DNA of 64,000 bases. It comes from Streptomyces sp. CB02009 (GTDB taxonomy: Bacteria; Actinomycetota; Actinomycetes; Streptomycetales; Streptomycetaceae). Below the pieces are notes generated by a model, which saw nothing but the letters and a program-made list of their open reading frames with translations, was not told where the DNA came from and made no database searches. Made by a program: the position numbers and the translations under genes. The stretch lies in contig NZ_LIVV01000004.1 of the NCBI RefSeq assembly GCF_001905825.1, positions 62,001 to 126,000 of the forward strand, given 5' to 3'. Numbering within the stretch: position 1 is the first letter of the stretch; each line of letters starts with the position of its first letter. Shown piece after piece: positions 19,110-26,926 of this stretch.

Positions 19110-19874
19110 CTACTTCCCGAGCCGCCCGAACTTCCGTACCGCCAGCGGGAAGAAGACCGCGAGCAGCACCAGCGGCCACACCACCGCCGCCCAGACGTGC
19201 CCCGGCTCGCCGCCCGGGTTCCCGAAGAGGTCACGGACCGCCGTCGCGGTCGCCGACATCGGGTTCCACTCCACGAACGTGCCGAGCCAGCCCGGCATCG
19301 AGTCCGGCGACGCGAACGCGTTGGAGAGGAAGCCGATGGGCCAGACCAGGATCTGCACCGCCTGCACCAGCTCGGCGCGCCCCGCGACCAGCGCGAGGAA
19401 GATCCCGATCCACAGCATCGCGAACCGCAGCAGGAGCAGCAGCCCCAGCGCCCCGAGGGTGCTGCCGAGGCCGCCGTTCGCCCGCCAGCCGATCGCGTAC
19501 CCGACGCCGACCATCACGAGCAGTCCCAGCGCCGACTGGAGCATGTCGGCGGCCGACCGCCCCACGAGCACCGCGCCGTCGGCCATCGGCATCGCCCGGA
19601 ACCGGTCGATGACCCCCTTGTTCAGGTCCTGCGTCACCGCCGTCATGGTGCCTTCGAGCCCGAAGACCATGGTCAGCGTGAGCATTCCGGGCACCAGGAA
19701 GTCGACGTAGTCGCCGTCGACGCTCCGCCCGCCGCCGACCAGGTAGCCGAACATCAGCAGCATCATCACCGGGAACACGAGCCCGACCAGGACCTGCACC
19801 GGCTGTCGCGCCCAGTGCGCCAGCTCCCGGCGGGTCATCGTCCAGCAGTCGCTCACCACGTACGCGGCACTCAT
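19110..19874 (-). CDS. ABC-2 type exporter permease (DrrB-like)
   Basis: This 254-residue permease has about six transmembrane helices, including VLVGLVFPVMMLLMFGYLVGG and LVMVGVGYAIGW. The family core FLVPGMLTLTMVFGLEGTMTAV and the C-terminal ALTG-like NPMSATATAVRDL region fit the daunorubicin-resistance DrrB class. ATG 19874 overlaps the stop of the ATPase gene (ATGA), so the two are translationally coupled. With the adjacent ATPase it forms an exporter of unknown substrate, probably under control of the neighbouring PadR protein. Confidence 0.9.
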   Translation of the reverse strand: MSAAYVVSDCWTMTRRELAHWARQPVQVLVGLVFPVMMLLMFGYLVGGGRSVDGDYVDFLVPGMLTLTMVFGLEGTMTAVTQDLNKGVIDRFRAMPMADGAVLVGRSAADMLQSALGLLVMVGVGYAIGWRANGGLGSTLGALGLLLLLRFAMLWIGIFLALVAGRAELVQAVQILVWPIGFLSNAFASPDSMPGWLGTFVEWNPMSATATAVRDLFGNPGGEPGHVWAAVVWPLVLLAVFFPLAVRKFGRLGK

Positions 19875-20932
19875 GCCGTCACCTCCCTCTCCCGACCCCC
19901 GACAGAACCGCCCGCCGCACCCGACCCACCTGAAGCACCCGAAGCACCCGAAGCACCCGGGGCATCCGACGCCTCCGACCCGTCCGACCCGTCCGACGGC
20001 CCCGTCAGACGCAGGAAGACCTCGTCCAGCGTCGGCCGCCGCAGGGCGATGTCCTCCGCGTCGATCCCGGCCGCCCCCAGCACCCGCACGGTCTCGGTGA
20101 GCGAGGCCATCCGGTCCGCCACCGGCGCGCTCAGCAGCCTCCGGTCGGCGTCCACGCTCACCTCGGCCCGCGGCACGGGCAGCAGCCCGGCCGCCTCGTC
20201 GAGCCGCGCCGCGTCCCGTACGACCACGTCGATGCGGTCGGCGCCGACGCGCGCCTTGAGTTCGTCGGCCGTGCCGTCCGCCACGACCCGCCCCTGGTCC
20301 ACGACCGAGATCCGGTCGGCGAGCTGGTCGGCCTCCTCCAGGTACTGCGTGGTCAGCAGCACCGTGGTGCCTCCGCCGACGAGCGAACGCACGGACTCCC
20401 AGACCTCGCCACGCCCGCGTGGGTCGAGCCCCGTCGTCGGCTCGTCGAGGAAGAGCACCTCCGGCTCCGTGATCAGCGAGGCGGCCAGGTCGAGCCGCCG
20501 CCGCATACCGCCGCTGAACTGCTTGACCGGCTTGCGGCCGGTGTCGGTGAGGCCGAAGCGCTCCAGGAGCTCGTCGGCCCGCACGCCCGCGTGCCGCGCG
20601 CCCAGGTGGTGGAGCCGGCCGAACATCTCCAGGTTCTGCCGGCCGCCCAGCTCCTCGTCGAGGGCCGCGTGCTGCCCGAGCAGCCCGATCCGCCGCCGTA
20701 CCTCCCGGGCCTCGGTCCGTACGTCGTGGCCCGCCACCCGCACCAGGCCCTCGTCGTGCCGGAGGAGGGTCGCGAGAATCCGTACGGTCGTCGTCTTGCC
20801 CGCGCCGTTGGGCCCGAGCAGGCCGTGGACCGTGCCGCGCCGGACCGTGAGGTCGAGCCCGGCCAGGGCGTCCTTCTCGCCGTACCGCTTGCGCGCGCCT
20901 TCCACGAGGATCGCGTCCCCAGTCGCCGCCAT
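19871..20932 (-). CDS. ABC exporter ATP-binding protein (DrrA-like)
   Basis: This 353-residue ATPase energises the neighbouring permease. Walker A GPNGAGKTT (Lys46), signature QFSGGMRRRLDLAA, Walker B EVLFLDEPTTGLD and the H-loop region TTQYLEEADQLADR are intact. The C-terminal domain (RRPTLDEVFLRLTG) is typical of DrrA. After it comes a tail of about 35 residues, SDGSDGSEASDAPGASGASG and onward, encoded by 9-bp repeats. ATG 20932 follows a GGAGGA site and is preferred over an ATG ten codons upstream. Two TAGTCAA-type palindromes lie directly upstream. Confidence 0.93.
   Translation of the reverse strand: MAATGDAILVEGARKRYGEKDALAGLDLTVRRGTVHGLLGPNGAGKTTTVRILATLLRHDEGLVRVAGHDVRTEAREVRRRIGLLGQHAALDEELGGRQNLEMFGRLHHLGARHAGVRADELLERFGLTDTGRKPVKQFSGGMRRRLDLAASLITEPEVLFLDEPTTGLDPRGRGEVWESVRSLVGGGTTVLLTTQYLEEADQLADRISVVDQGRVVADGTADELKARVGADRIDVVVRDAARLDEAAGLLPVPRAEVSVDADRRLLSAPVADRMASLTETVRVLGAAGIDAEDIALRRPTLDEVFLRLTGPSDGSDGSEASDAPGASGASGASGGSGAAGGSVGGREREVTA
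19931..20002. repeat. 9-bp tandem repeat in the drrA-like gene
   Basis: Eight 9-bp units run without a break. CGAAGCACC-type units (two identical at 19940-19957) pass into CGACCCGTC units (two identical at 19976-19993). The repeat is in frame and encodes the Gly/Ala/Ser/Asp tail. Confidence 0.85.
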
Positions 20933-20955
20933 GTCGATTCCTCCAGAAATCTTTG

Positions 20956-20971
20956 TAGTCAAACTTGACCA
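20956..20971. promoter_or_regulatory. Putative PadR operator O1
   Basis: The 16-bp near-palindrome TAGTCAAACTTGACCA lies 24 bp upstream of the exporter ATPase start, next to its ribosome site. It matches two other sites nearby (21011 and 21704) under the consensus TAGTCAANNTTGAYYA. Confidence 0.75.
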
Positions 20972-21010
20972 GTCGCCACCGACGGAGCAACGTATGCCCT
21001 TCCGGCGGGT

Positions 21011-21026
21011 TAGTCAAACTTGATTA
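21011..21026. promoter_or_regulatory. Putative PadR operator O2
   Basis: TAGTCAAACTTGATTA lies 55 bp (start to start) upstream of O1, in the gap between padR and the exporter ATPase. The pair could bracket the exporter promoter. Confidence 0.7.
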
Positions 21027-21075
21027 GTGGATTGCCTCGGTCGATCCGGCGGTGCCGATCGACCCGTGCGCGCGA

Positions 21076-21690
21076 TCAGGTCGCGAAGGGGTTCTCCTCG
21101 CCCTCCGCCAGCACGCCCACGAAGGGATCGCCCTCGCCCGCGAACACGTACGCCCCGCCCTCGATCCGCTCGATCAGACCGAGCGTCCACTCCTTGCCGG
21201 CGTCCGCCGAGTGGACCCACATGTGCATGATCTCGCCGATGTGCCCGAGCTGGCCGGGGCCGCCCTCCGGCGTGTAGTACTCCGTGACCGCGGTCCGCCA
21301 CTCGTCGAGCGCCCGCACCCGCTCCCGCAGCAGCTCCGCGGCCTCCGCCCGGGGCAGGTCCACGATGAAGCCGATGCCCGCCGACAGGACGTCCATCTTC
21401 TGGTCGTACGTGGTCAGCGCCTCGCGCAGCAGGGCGTAGTACTCCTCGACGCCGCTCGCCGTCAGCTCGTACTCGACGCGCGGCGGCCCGCCCACCGCGC
21501 TCGGCGCCACCTCGTGCGCGTGCAGCAGTCCCTGCTTCGCCATCTGCTTCAGCGCGTGGTAGATCGAGCCGGGCTTGGCGTGGGACCACTCGTGCGCGCC
21601 CCAGAACTCCAGGTCGTTGCGGACCTGGTAGCCGTGGGCGCGGCCGTGCTGCTTGACCGCGCCCAGGACGAGAAGACGGATCGCCGACAT
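21076..21690 (-). CDS. PadR family transcriptional regulator
   Basis: This 204-residue winged-helix repressor has the N-terminal DNA-binding domain (RLLVLGAVKQHGRAHGYQVRNDLEFW, then HAKPGSIYHALKQMAKQGLL) and a C-terminal dimerisation/effector region. PadR proteins commonly repress neighbouring exporters and respond to small toxic molecules. ATG 21690 follows AGGAGG. One TAGTCAA operator touches its own ribosome site and two precede the downstream ABC exporter, so I infer autoregulation and exporter control. The effector is unknown. Confidence 0.93.
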   Translation of the reverse strand: MSAIRLLVLGAVKQHGRAHGYQVRNDLEFWGAHEWSHAKPGSIYHALKQMAKQGLLHAHEVAPSAVGGPPRVEYELTASGVEEYYALLREALTTYDQKMDVLSAGIGFIVDLPRAEAAELLRERVRALDEWRTAVTEYYTPEGGPGQLGHIGEIMHMWVHSADAGKEWTLGLIERIEGGAYVFAGEGDPFVGVLAEGEENPFAT

Positions 21691-21703
21691 CCCACGTACC
21701 TCC

Positions 21704-21719
21704 TAGTCAATTTTGACCA
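21704..21719. promoter_or_regulatory. Putative PadR operator O3 (autoregulation)
   Basis: TAGTCAATTTTGACCA lies 14 bp upstream of the padR start, directly abutting its AGGAGG site. Binding here would be expected to block padR expression. Confidence 0.72.
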
Positions 21720-21735
21720 GGGTACGCGCGCGGGG

Positions 21736-22275
21736 TCACCGCCCCTGCTCCGCCGCGATCAGCTCGAAGGAGCCCTTGCCGTCCAGGGACTCGCGGATGA
21801 CGTCGGCGTGCCCGGCGTGCCGGCCGGCCTCCTGCACCAGGTGGAGGAGCATCCAGCGGACCGAGACCCGGCCGTCCTCGGGGAACCAGGGCGCCTTGGG
21901 CAGCGGGAACGTGTCGTCCAGGCTCGGCACCGAGCGGATGTACTCCTCGGTCTCCTTCGCCACCCCGGCCCAGAACTCCACGATCTCGGGGATCGTCTCC
22001 CCGCCCACGAGCCGGAAGCCCTCGTCCCAGGTCTCCTGGGAGCGCTGCCGCTCGTTCGGCTGCTGCTGGGCCAGCCGGAGCCAGTTCAGCTCGACCTCGG
22101 CGACGTGCTTGAGCAGCCCGGAGAGGCTGAGCTCGCTGGCGCTGGGGCGACTCGCCGCCTGCTCCTCGGTGAGACCGAGGAGCGAGCGGCGGATCGCGGC
22201 ACGCTGGGCCTCGACGAAGTTGAGGAGCGCGCCGCGCTCGTCGCCGTGGGCCTCCGTGGGAACCAGAGCCACCAT
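21736..22275 (-). CDS. DinB family protein
   Basis: This 179-residue four-helix-bundle protein of the DinB/DUF664 superfamily has the histidines expected for metal binding in LLKHVAEVELNW and HLVQEAGRHAGHADVIRE, plus the WMLLHL helix. Actinobacterial members include thiol-dependent S-transferases that use mycothiol, but the substrate here is not evident. I chose ATG 22275 because AAGGCGG lies six bases upstream; an earlier in-frame GTG at 22317 lacks a ribosome site. It sits upstream of padR, read in the same direction. Confidence 0.85.
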   Translation of the reverse strand: MVALVPTEAHGDERGALLNFVEAQRAAIRRSLLGLTEEQAASRPSASELSLSGLLKHVAEVELNWLRLAQQQPNERQRSQETWDEGFRLVGGETIPEIVEFWAGVAKETEEYIRSVPSLDDTFPLPKAPWFPEDGRVSVRWMLLHLVQEAGRHAGHADVIRESLDGKGSFELIAAEQGR

Positions 22276-22363
22276 GATGTCCGCCTTCCGTAGCTGAACC
22301 TTCTCGACACCGACCACGCTACGGAGGCTTGCGGACAGGGAGTGTCCTCAAGTGGCGACGGGA

Positions 22364-23821
22364 TCAGAAGGGGAAGCGGCTCCGGCCGTGCTGGATCGAG
22401 ATCCACTTCTGGGTGGTGAAGCTCTCCACCATGGCCTCGCCGTTGAGCCGCCCGACGCCCGAGTGCTTCTCGCCGCCGAAGGGCACGATCGGCTCGTCGT
22501 GCACGGTGCCGTCGTTGATGTGGATCATGCCGGTGTGGATGCGCTTGGCGATGCGCACGCCGCGCTCGACGTTCCCCGTGTGGACGGCGCCGCTGAGCCC
22601 GTAGGGGGTGTCGTTGGCGATCCGTACGGCCTCGTCCTCGCCGTCGAACGGGACGATCAGAGCGACCGGGCCGAAGATCTCCTGGCCGAGGACGGGGGCG
22701 TCCGGGGCGAAGCCGGTGAGGACGGACGGGGAGACGAGGTTGCCGTCGACCGTGCCGTGCAGGAGCGCCGTGGCCCCGGCCTCGACCGTCTGGTCGACGA
22801 GCGAGGAGACGGCCTCGGCCTGCTGGGAGTTGATGAGCGGACCGATGTGGGTGGCCGGGTCGGCGGGGTCGCCGACGCGCAGGGTCTTCACCTTCGCCAC
22901 GAACTTCTCGGTGAACTCCTCCTCCACCGTGCGGTCGACCAGGATGCGGTTGGCGGCCATGCAGACCTGTCCCTGGTGCACGAAGCGGCTGAAGACGGCG
23001 GCGTCGACCGCGTAGTCCACGTCGGCGTCGTCGAGCACGATCAGGGCGCTGTTGCCGCCCAGTTCGAGGACGGCGTGCTTGAAGTTCTGCGCGCAGACCG
23101 TGGCGACGTGGCGGCCGACCTTGTCGGAGCCGGTGAAGGAGATGACCTTCGGCACGGGGTGGGTGAGGAGCGCGTCGCCGATCTCGGCGATGTCGGTGAC
23201 GACGACGTTCAGCAGACCGGCCGGCAGACCGGCCTCCTCCAGGACCTTGGCGACGAGGGTGCCGCCGCAGATCGGGGTGTTCTGGTGCGGCTTGAGGACG
23301 ACGGCGTTGCCGAGGGCCAGCGCGGGCGCGACCGACTTGATCGACAGGAGGAAGGGGAAGTTGAAGGGGGAGATGACACCGACGACGCCGACCGGGACGC
23401 GGTAGACGCGGTTCTCCTTGCCGTCGACCGGGGACGGCAGGATGCGTCCCTCGGGGCGCAGCGCCAGCTGCACCGCCTCGCGGAGGAACTCCTTGGCGAG
23501 GTGCAGCTCGAAGGCCGCCTTGAGGCGGGTGCCGCCGAGCTCGGCGACGATCGTCTCGGCGATCTCCTCCTCGCGGTCCTCGACGATCCGCAGCGCCCGC
23601 TCGAAGACGAGCCGGCGGGTGTACGGGTTGGTCTCGGCCCACTCGGCCTGGGCGCGCTCCGCGGCGCGGTACGCGCGGTCGACCTCACCGGCGGTGGCGA
23701 CGGTGATCGAGGCGAGCTTCTCCCCCGTGTAGGGGTTGAAGTCGATGATGTCCCACGAGCCGCTGCCGGGCTTCCACTCGCCGTCGATGTACTGATGGGC
23801 CAGGTCGGTGAAGTGCGACAT
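22364..23821 (-). CDS. Aldehyde dehydrogenase (benzaldehyde/vanillin dehydrogenase-like)
   Basis: This NAD(P)-dependent enzyme oxidises aldehydes to acids. From ATG 23821 it has 485 residues. ISPFNFPFLLSIKSVAPALALGNAVVLKPHQNTP forms the coenzyme site, FTGSDKVGR the Rossmann turn, VLELGGNSA carries the general-base Glu253 and HQGQVCMAANRI the catalytic Cys287. EIFGPV and PYGLSG are also present. The overall pattern resembles aromatic aldehyde dehydrogenases, but specificity is not proven. A 28-residue upstream extension in the same frame is not conserved-looking and is left out. Confidence 0.92.
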   Translation of the reverse strand: MSHFTDLAHQYIDGEWKPGSGSWDIIDFNPYTGEKLASITVATAGEVDRAYRAAERAQAEWAETNPYTRRLVFERALRIVEDREEEIAETIVAELGGTRLKAAFELHLAKEFLREAVQLALRPEGRILPSPVDGKENRVYRVPVGVVGVISPFNFPFLLSIKSVAPALALGNAVVLKPHQNTPICGGTLVAKVLEEAGLPAGLLNVVVTDIAEIGDALLTHPVPKVISFTGSDKVGRHVATVCAQNFKHAVLELGGNSALIVLDDADVDYAVDAAVFSRFVHQGQVCMAANRILVDRTVEEEFTEKFVAKVKTLRVGDPADPATHIGPLINSQQAEAVSSLVDQTVEAGATALLHGTVDGNLVSPSVLTGFAPDAPVLGQEIFGPVALIVPFDGEDEAVRIANDTPYGLSGAVHTGNVERGVRIAKRIHTGMIHINDGTVHDEPIVPFGGEKHSGVGRLNGEAMVESFTTQKWISIQHGRSRFPF

Positions 23822-23922
23822 GGATCGAGACCCCTCTACCCGCTCTACTTCCGCACGGATGACAGAAGTGACGTCGAAACGCCGAAACGTCGGAACTGAT
23901 GTCACGTCATCGTACTGATGTG

Positions 23923-24795
23923 TCAGATGAGTTGGAGGAGTCCTCGAAGAAGGTCACGGCTTTCGGCCGGATCCGGCCCTTCCTTCTGCAGTCGCTCCAT
24001 CACGCGCTGGTACTGGGCGACCTCCTCGCGCTTGTCGAGGTAGAGGGCGCTGGTGAGCTGCTCCAGGTAGACGATGTCGGAGAGGTCCGACTCGGGGAAG
24101 CTCAGCATCGTGAAGGCGCCGCTCTCGCCGGCGTGCCCGCCGAAGCTGAAGGGCATGATCTGGAGCGTGACGCCGGGGTGTTCGGAGATCTCGATCAGAT
24201 GCCTCAACTGGCCCCGCATGACGTCCCGGTCGCCGTAGGGGCGGCGCAGCGCGGCCTCGTCGAGGACGGCGTGGAACTGCGGGGCGCGCTCGGAGACGAG
24301 GACCTTCTGCCGTTCGAGGCGGAGGGCGACGCGGCGGTCGATCTCGGCGGCGGGGGCGTCGGGCATGCCCCGGGTGACGACGGCCTGGGCGTACGCCTCG
24401 GTCTGCAACAGGCCGTGCACGAACTGCACTTCGTAGACGCGGATGAGGGAGGCGGCGCCCTCCAGGCCGATGTACGTCTGGAACCAGCCCGGCAGGACGT
24501 CGCCGAAGCTGTGCCACCACCCGGCGACGTTGGCCTCGCGGGCGAGCCCGAGGAGCGAGCCGCGCTCGGCCTCGTCCCCGACCCCGTACAGCGTGAGCAG
24601 ATCCTCGACGTCCCTGGCCTTGAAGCTCACCCGTCCCAACTCCATACGGCTGATCTTGGATTCGGACGCGCGGATCGAGTAACCGGCCGCCTCGCGGGTG
24701 ATCCCGCGGGACTCGCGCAACCGCCTCAGCTGTGAGCCCAGCAGGATGCGCCGCACCACACTCCCGCTCGCTCCGCCCGATTCGCCTGCGGTCAC
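23923..24795 (-). CDS. XRE-type helix-turn-helix regulator with DUF5753 domain
   Basis: This 290-residue protein has an N-terminal helix-turn-helix at about residues 20-70 (LRRLRESRGITREAAGYSI, then ASESKISRMELGRVSF) and a C-terminal DUF5753 domain (WFQTYIGLEGAASLIRVYE, VHGLLQTEAYAQAVV, HAVLDEAALRRP). Such proteins occur in Streptomyces with DUF397 partners and small ATPases and are linked to development and antibiotic control. GTG 24795 follows AGGGGAGG; an upstream ATG at 25002 would cross the divergent promoter region. It diverges from the ATPase gene at 25102. Confidence 0.92.
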   Translation of the reverse strand: MTAGESGGASGSVVRRILLGSQLRRLRESRGITREAAGYSIRASESKISRMELGRVSFKARDVEDLLTLYGVGDEAERGSLLGLAREANVAGWWHSFGDVLPGWFQTYIGLEGAASLIRVYEVQFVHGLLQTEAYAQAVVTRGMPDAPAAEIDRRVALRLERQKVLVSERAPQFHAVLDEAALRRPYGDRDVMRGQLRHLIEISEHPGVTLQIMPFSFGGHAGESGAFTMLSFPESDLSDIVYLEQLTSALYLDKREEVAQYQRVMERLQKEGPDPAESRDLLRGLLQLI

Positions 24796-25101
24796 GGCTC
24801 CCAGCCTCCCCTTACGGTGTCGAGCCCCCGTCGAGCCCCGGATTCTGCCACCAAACGCTTCAGCGCGTACACATTCGATTACGGAAAGACGGCGAGTTCC
24901 GGGCAGTCGCGGAAAGTTCGCCTCCCGCGGCGGACGACTTATGCACAGATTAGGCACGGGGACGGACAGGTCCGGCGCGTGCACGTGCATCTGCCCTTGC
25001 ATCCAGTGGACGCATTCGGAACCATGGACCCCGCGCAGCCGCGTACTCGTTCGTGTTGTCGTGTTGTCGCACCACAGTCGCGATTCCCGGGAGTGCCTCG
25101 C
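24796..25101. other. Divergent 306-bp intergenic region (HTH gene / ATPase gene)
   Basis: No gene is visible here. This region is richer in A+T than its surroundings (around 24850-24960) and must hold promoters for both divergent genes. It contains the first copy of the repeated TGCACGTGCA element (24978-25002). Confidence 0.6.
24978..25002. promoter_or_regulatory. Repeated regulatory element, copy 1
   Basis: CGTGCACGTGCATCTGC (24978-24994), followed by an eight-base stretch ending TGCAT, contains the palindrome TGCACGTGCA. The same 17 bases occur inverted at 26019-26035, with 23 of 25 positions shared over the full element. It lies about 100 bp upstream of the ATPase gene and 183 bp upstream of the HTH gene. 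Confidence 0.7.
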
Positions 25102-25599
25102 ATGGGGACGAATGGATCGACCGTGCTCGAGCCGTTACGGCAGGGCCTTCCGCCGATCGATCCCGGCGCCGTCTCCACCTCCGCCTCGTGCGCGCTGCCC
25201 GCGCGGTACGAAGCCGTGCGGGGAGCCCGGAAGTTCACCAGCGCGACGCTCGACCGCTGGCAGCTGACCGAGCGCTTCGACGACGTGGCCCTGGTCGTCT
25301 CCGAGCTCGTCACCAACGCGCTGCGCCACGCGGTGCCCGCCGACGCGCCCCAGGAAGAAGGCCAGAACCCACCGGTTCGCCTGCATTTGATGCGCTGGTC
25401 CTCGCGCCTGGTGTGCGCCGTGCGCGACCCCAGCAAGGAGAGCCCGGAGGCGCGCGGCGGCGAGGAGGACTTCGCCGCCGAGTCGGGACGCGGACTGTTC
25501 CTGGTGGACTCGTTCAGCGACAGCTGGGGGTGGCATCCGCTCGCCGGCACGCTGCGGGGCAAGGTGGTGTGGGCGCTGTTCCGGATCGGTCCGGAGTAG
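25102..25599 (+). CDS. HATPase-type regulatory ATP-binding protein (anti-sigma-factor-like)
   Basis: This 165-residue single-domain protein is of the histidine-kinase-like ATPase superfamily, as in SpoIIAB/RsbW. The N-box VVSELVTNALRHAV, G1-like VRDPSKESP and G2-like SGRGLFLVDSFSDSWG are visible. Many actinobacterial members sit beside an HTH-DUF397 pair. Whether it binds a sigma factor or another partner is unknown. ATG 25102 follows GGGAG nine bases upstream. It converges on the DUF397 gene with a shared terminator. Confidence 0.9.
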   Translation: MGTNGSTVLEPLRQGLPPIDPGAVSTSASCALPARYEAVRGARKFTSATLDRWQLTERFDDVALVVSELVTNALRHAVPADAPQEEGQNPPVRLHLMRWSSRLVCAVRDPSKESPEARGGEEDFAAESGRGLFLVDSFSDSWGWHPLAGTLRGKVVWALFRIGPE

Positions 25600-25637
25600 C
25601 CGCGCCGCACCGCGCACCGTACGTACGGAGGAAAGGG

Positions 25638-25670
25638 GAAGGGCCCCGGCCGCATCGGCCGGGGCCCTTC
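25638..25670. terminator. Bidirectional terminator between the ATPase and DUF397 genes
   Basis: A perfect 15-bp stem (GAAGGGCCCCGGCCG / CGGCCGGGGCCCTTC) with a CAT loop lies between the two convergent genes and is followed by TTCTTCT on the + strand. Confidence 0.88.
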
Positions 25671-25700
25671 TTCTTCTCGCGCGCCCACGCGGGGTCGCGC

Positions 25701-25943
25701 TCACACCAGGTGGTCGAACTCGCCGTCCTTGACGCCGAGGAGGAGCGCCTCTATCTCCGCCGGCGTGTAGACGAGGGCGGGGCCTTCGGGGTGGCGCGAG
25801 TTGCGTACGGCAACGTTTCCCCCCGGCAGTTTGGCGAACTCCACGCAGGATCCCTGGGAGTTGCTGTGTCTGCTCTTCTGCCACACGACGCCTCGCAGCT
25901 CCGTGGCCGCCATGCCGTTGTACGCGCGATGCGCATGATGCAC
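25701..25943 (-). CDS. DUF397 domain protein
   Basis: This 80-residue protein shows the DUF397 core: WQKSRHSNSQGSCVEFAKL, then VAVRNSRHPEGPALVYTPAEIEALLLGVKDGEFD. DUF397 proteins are small actinobacterial partners of DUF5753-type HTH regulators. GTG 25943 is favoured because GGGGAG lies six bases upstream; an internal ATG at 25913 is an alternative. The second copy of the TGCACGTGCA element is 68-92 bp upstream, which suggests shared control with the HTH and ATPase genes. Confidence 0.92.
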   Translation of the reverse strand: MHHAHRAYNGMAATELRGVVWQKSRHSNSQGSCVEFAKLPGGNVAVRNSRHPEGPALVYTPAEIEALLLGVKDGEFDHLV

Positions 25944-26010
25944 TGGAAGCTCCCCGAGTTGCTAGGTGCAGGTGTCAACTTCCTCGGATCATAGCTGTGT
26001 TCATATGCCC

Positions 26011-26035
26011 ATGCATGAGCAGATGCACGTGCACG
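26011..26035. promoter_or_regulatory. Repeated regulatory element, copy 2 (inverted)
   Basis: GCAGATGCACGTGCACG (26019-26035) is the exact reverse complement of the core at 24978-24994, and ATGCAT precedes it at 26011. It lies upstream of the DUF397 gene in the orientation matching that gene's transcription. Confidence 0.7.
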
Positions 26036-26122
26036 GGGGGTGGCGTAGCGGCTACGCGACAGAGCGTGCCACCTGCGCGTACGGCGCCGCGCCCCGCCTC
26101 ACCCTACGGGTCGCGTCCCCGC

Positions 26123-26926
26123 TCAGGAGGGACCGCTCCTGGGGATCAGGGGCAGCTCGGAGAGGAGCTTTCCCGACCGGTCGTACAGCGCCGTGCCGAC
26201 CTCGCCCATTCCCGGCCCCGTGTGCACGTACCAGACGCCCCAGCCCGGCCTGCCCGGCAGTTCGAGCAGGGTGGCGACGGCCGTGCGGCCCTCGGCGTTC
26301 CTCAGCTCGACGCGGCCCGCCGCACGGGTCCCGTAGTAGAGCCCCGAGTGGAAGGCCCCCTTCGGGCCGCCCTCGCTCTGATGGCTCACGCCCGGCTCCG
26401 CCACGTCGACGTTGCCGTCGGTGACGCTGCGGGTGTTCTCGTAACCGTCCGGCCCGACCCAGTGCTTGCCCTCCGCCGTCAGCCAGACCTGCCAGCCCTT
26501 CCCGGCGTTCACCCGCTCGCCGGAGGCCACGGTCCTGATCGGGGTCGGGTCCGGCGTAGGCGGCGCGTCGCTGGTGCGGACGGACGGCGCCGAGGTCGGG
26601 ACGACGGTCGGCGGGACGGCGACGGGGGCCGGTCCCGGGGCCGCCGGCGACGGGCGTACGGGGGTCAGGGTGACGACGACGGCCACCACGGACGTCGCGA
26701 CCGCCAGCACCGAGAGAGTCGACAGCACGGTCGTTCGGCGCCGTCGCCGCGCCCGGCCCGCACGCCGGACGGCCTCCAGCGGGAGCGGGCCCGGGGTGAC
26801 GTCCGAGGCGGCCCGCGCGAACACCGCGTGCAGGTCGGGCCGCGGGGGGCCTTGCGGGCCGGGCCGGGGCGCGCGTCGCGGGTCGGGCTGGGGGTCGGGG
26901 GGTGTCGTCGGCCGTGCGGGGGTCAT
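26123..26926 (-). CDS. Sigma-factor-linked membrane protein with extracellular domain
   Basis: This 267-residue protein has about 60 cytosolic residues (HAVFARAASDVTPGP, then a basic RRAGRARRRRR stretch), one transmembrane helix (VLSTLSVLAVATSVVAVVV), a Pro/Thr/Ser linker and an extracytoplasmic domain from about residue 135. That domain (WVGPDGYENTRSV, EPGVSHQSEG, FHSGLYYGTR, LPGRPGWGVWYVHTGP) is nearly the same as the domain of the secreted protein at 27738-28400. ATG 26926 overlaps the sigma gene stop (ATGA), so the two are coupled. Topology and coupling suggest a regulator or anti-sigma role, though no known anti-sigma motif is recognised. Confidence 0.75.
   Translation of the reverse strand: MTPARPTTPPDPQPDPRRAPRPGPQGPPRPDLHAVFARAASDVTPGPLPLEAVRRAGRARRRRRTTVLSTLSVLAVATSVVAVVVTLTPVRPSPAAPGPAPVAVPPTVVPTSAPSVRTSDAPPTPDPTPIRTVASGERVNAGKGWQVWLTAEGKHWVGPDGYENTRSVTDGNVDVAEPGVSHQSEGGPKGAFHSGLYYGTRAAGRVELRNAEGRTAVATLLELPGRPGWGVWYVHTGPGMGEVGTALYDRSGKLLSELPLIPRSGPS

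Noticed and set aside
16488..21023. A 1,511-codon open frame on the + strand
   Set aside because: It runs over gadB in another frame and antisense to the lipoprotein and ABC genes; no domain is visible.
23860..23925. Repeated TGATGT/ACGTCA elements between the HTH gene and the aldehyde dehydrogenase
   Set aside because: The direct and inverted matches are too short and irregular to name an operator.
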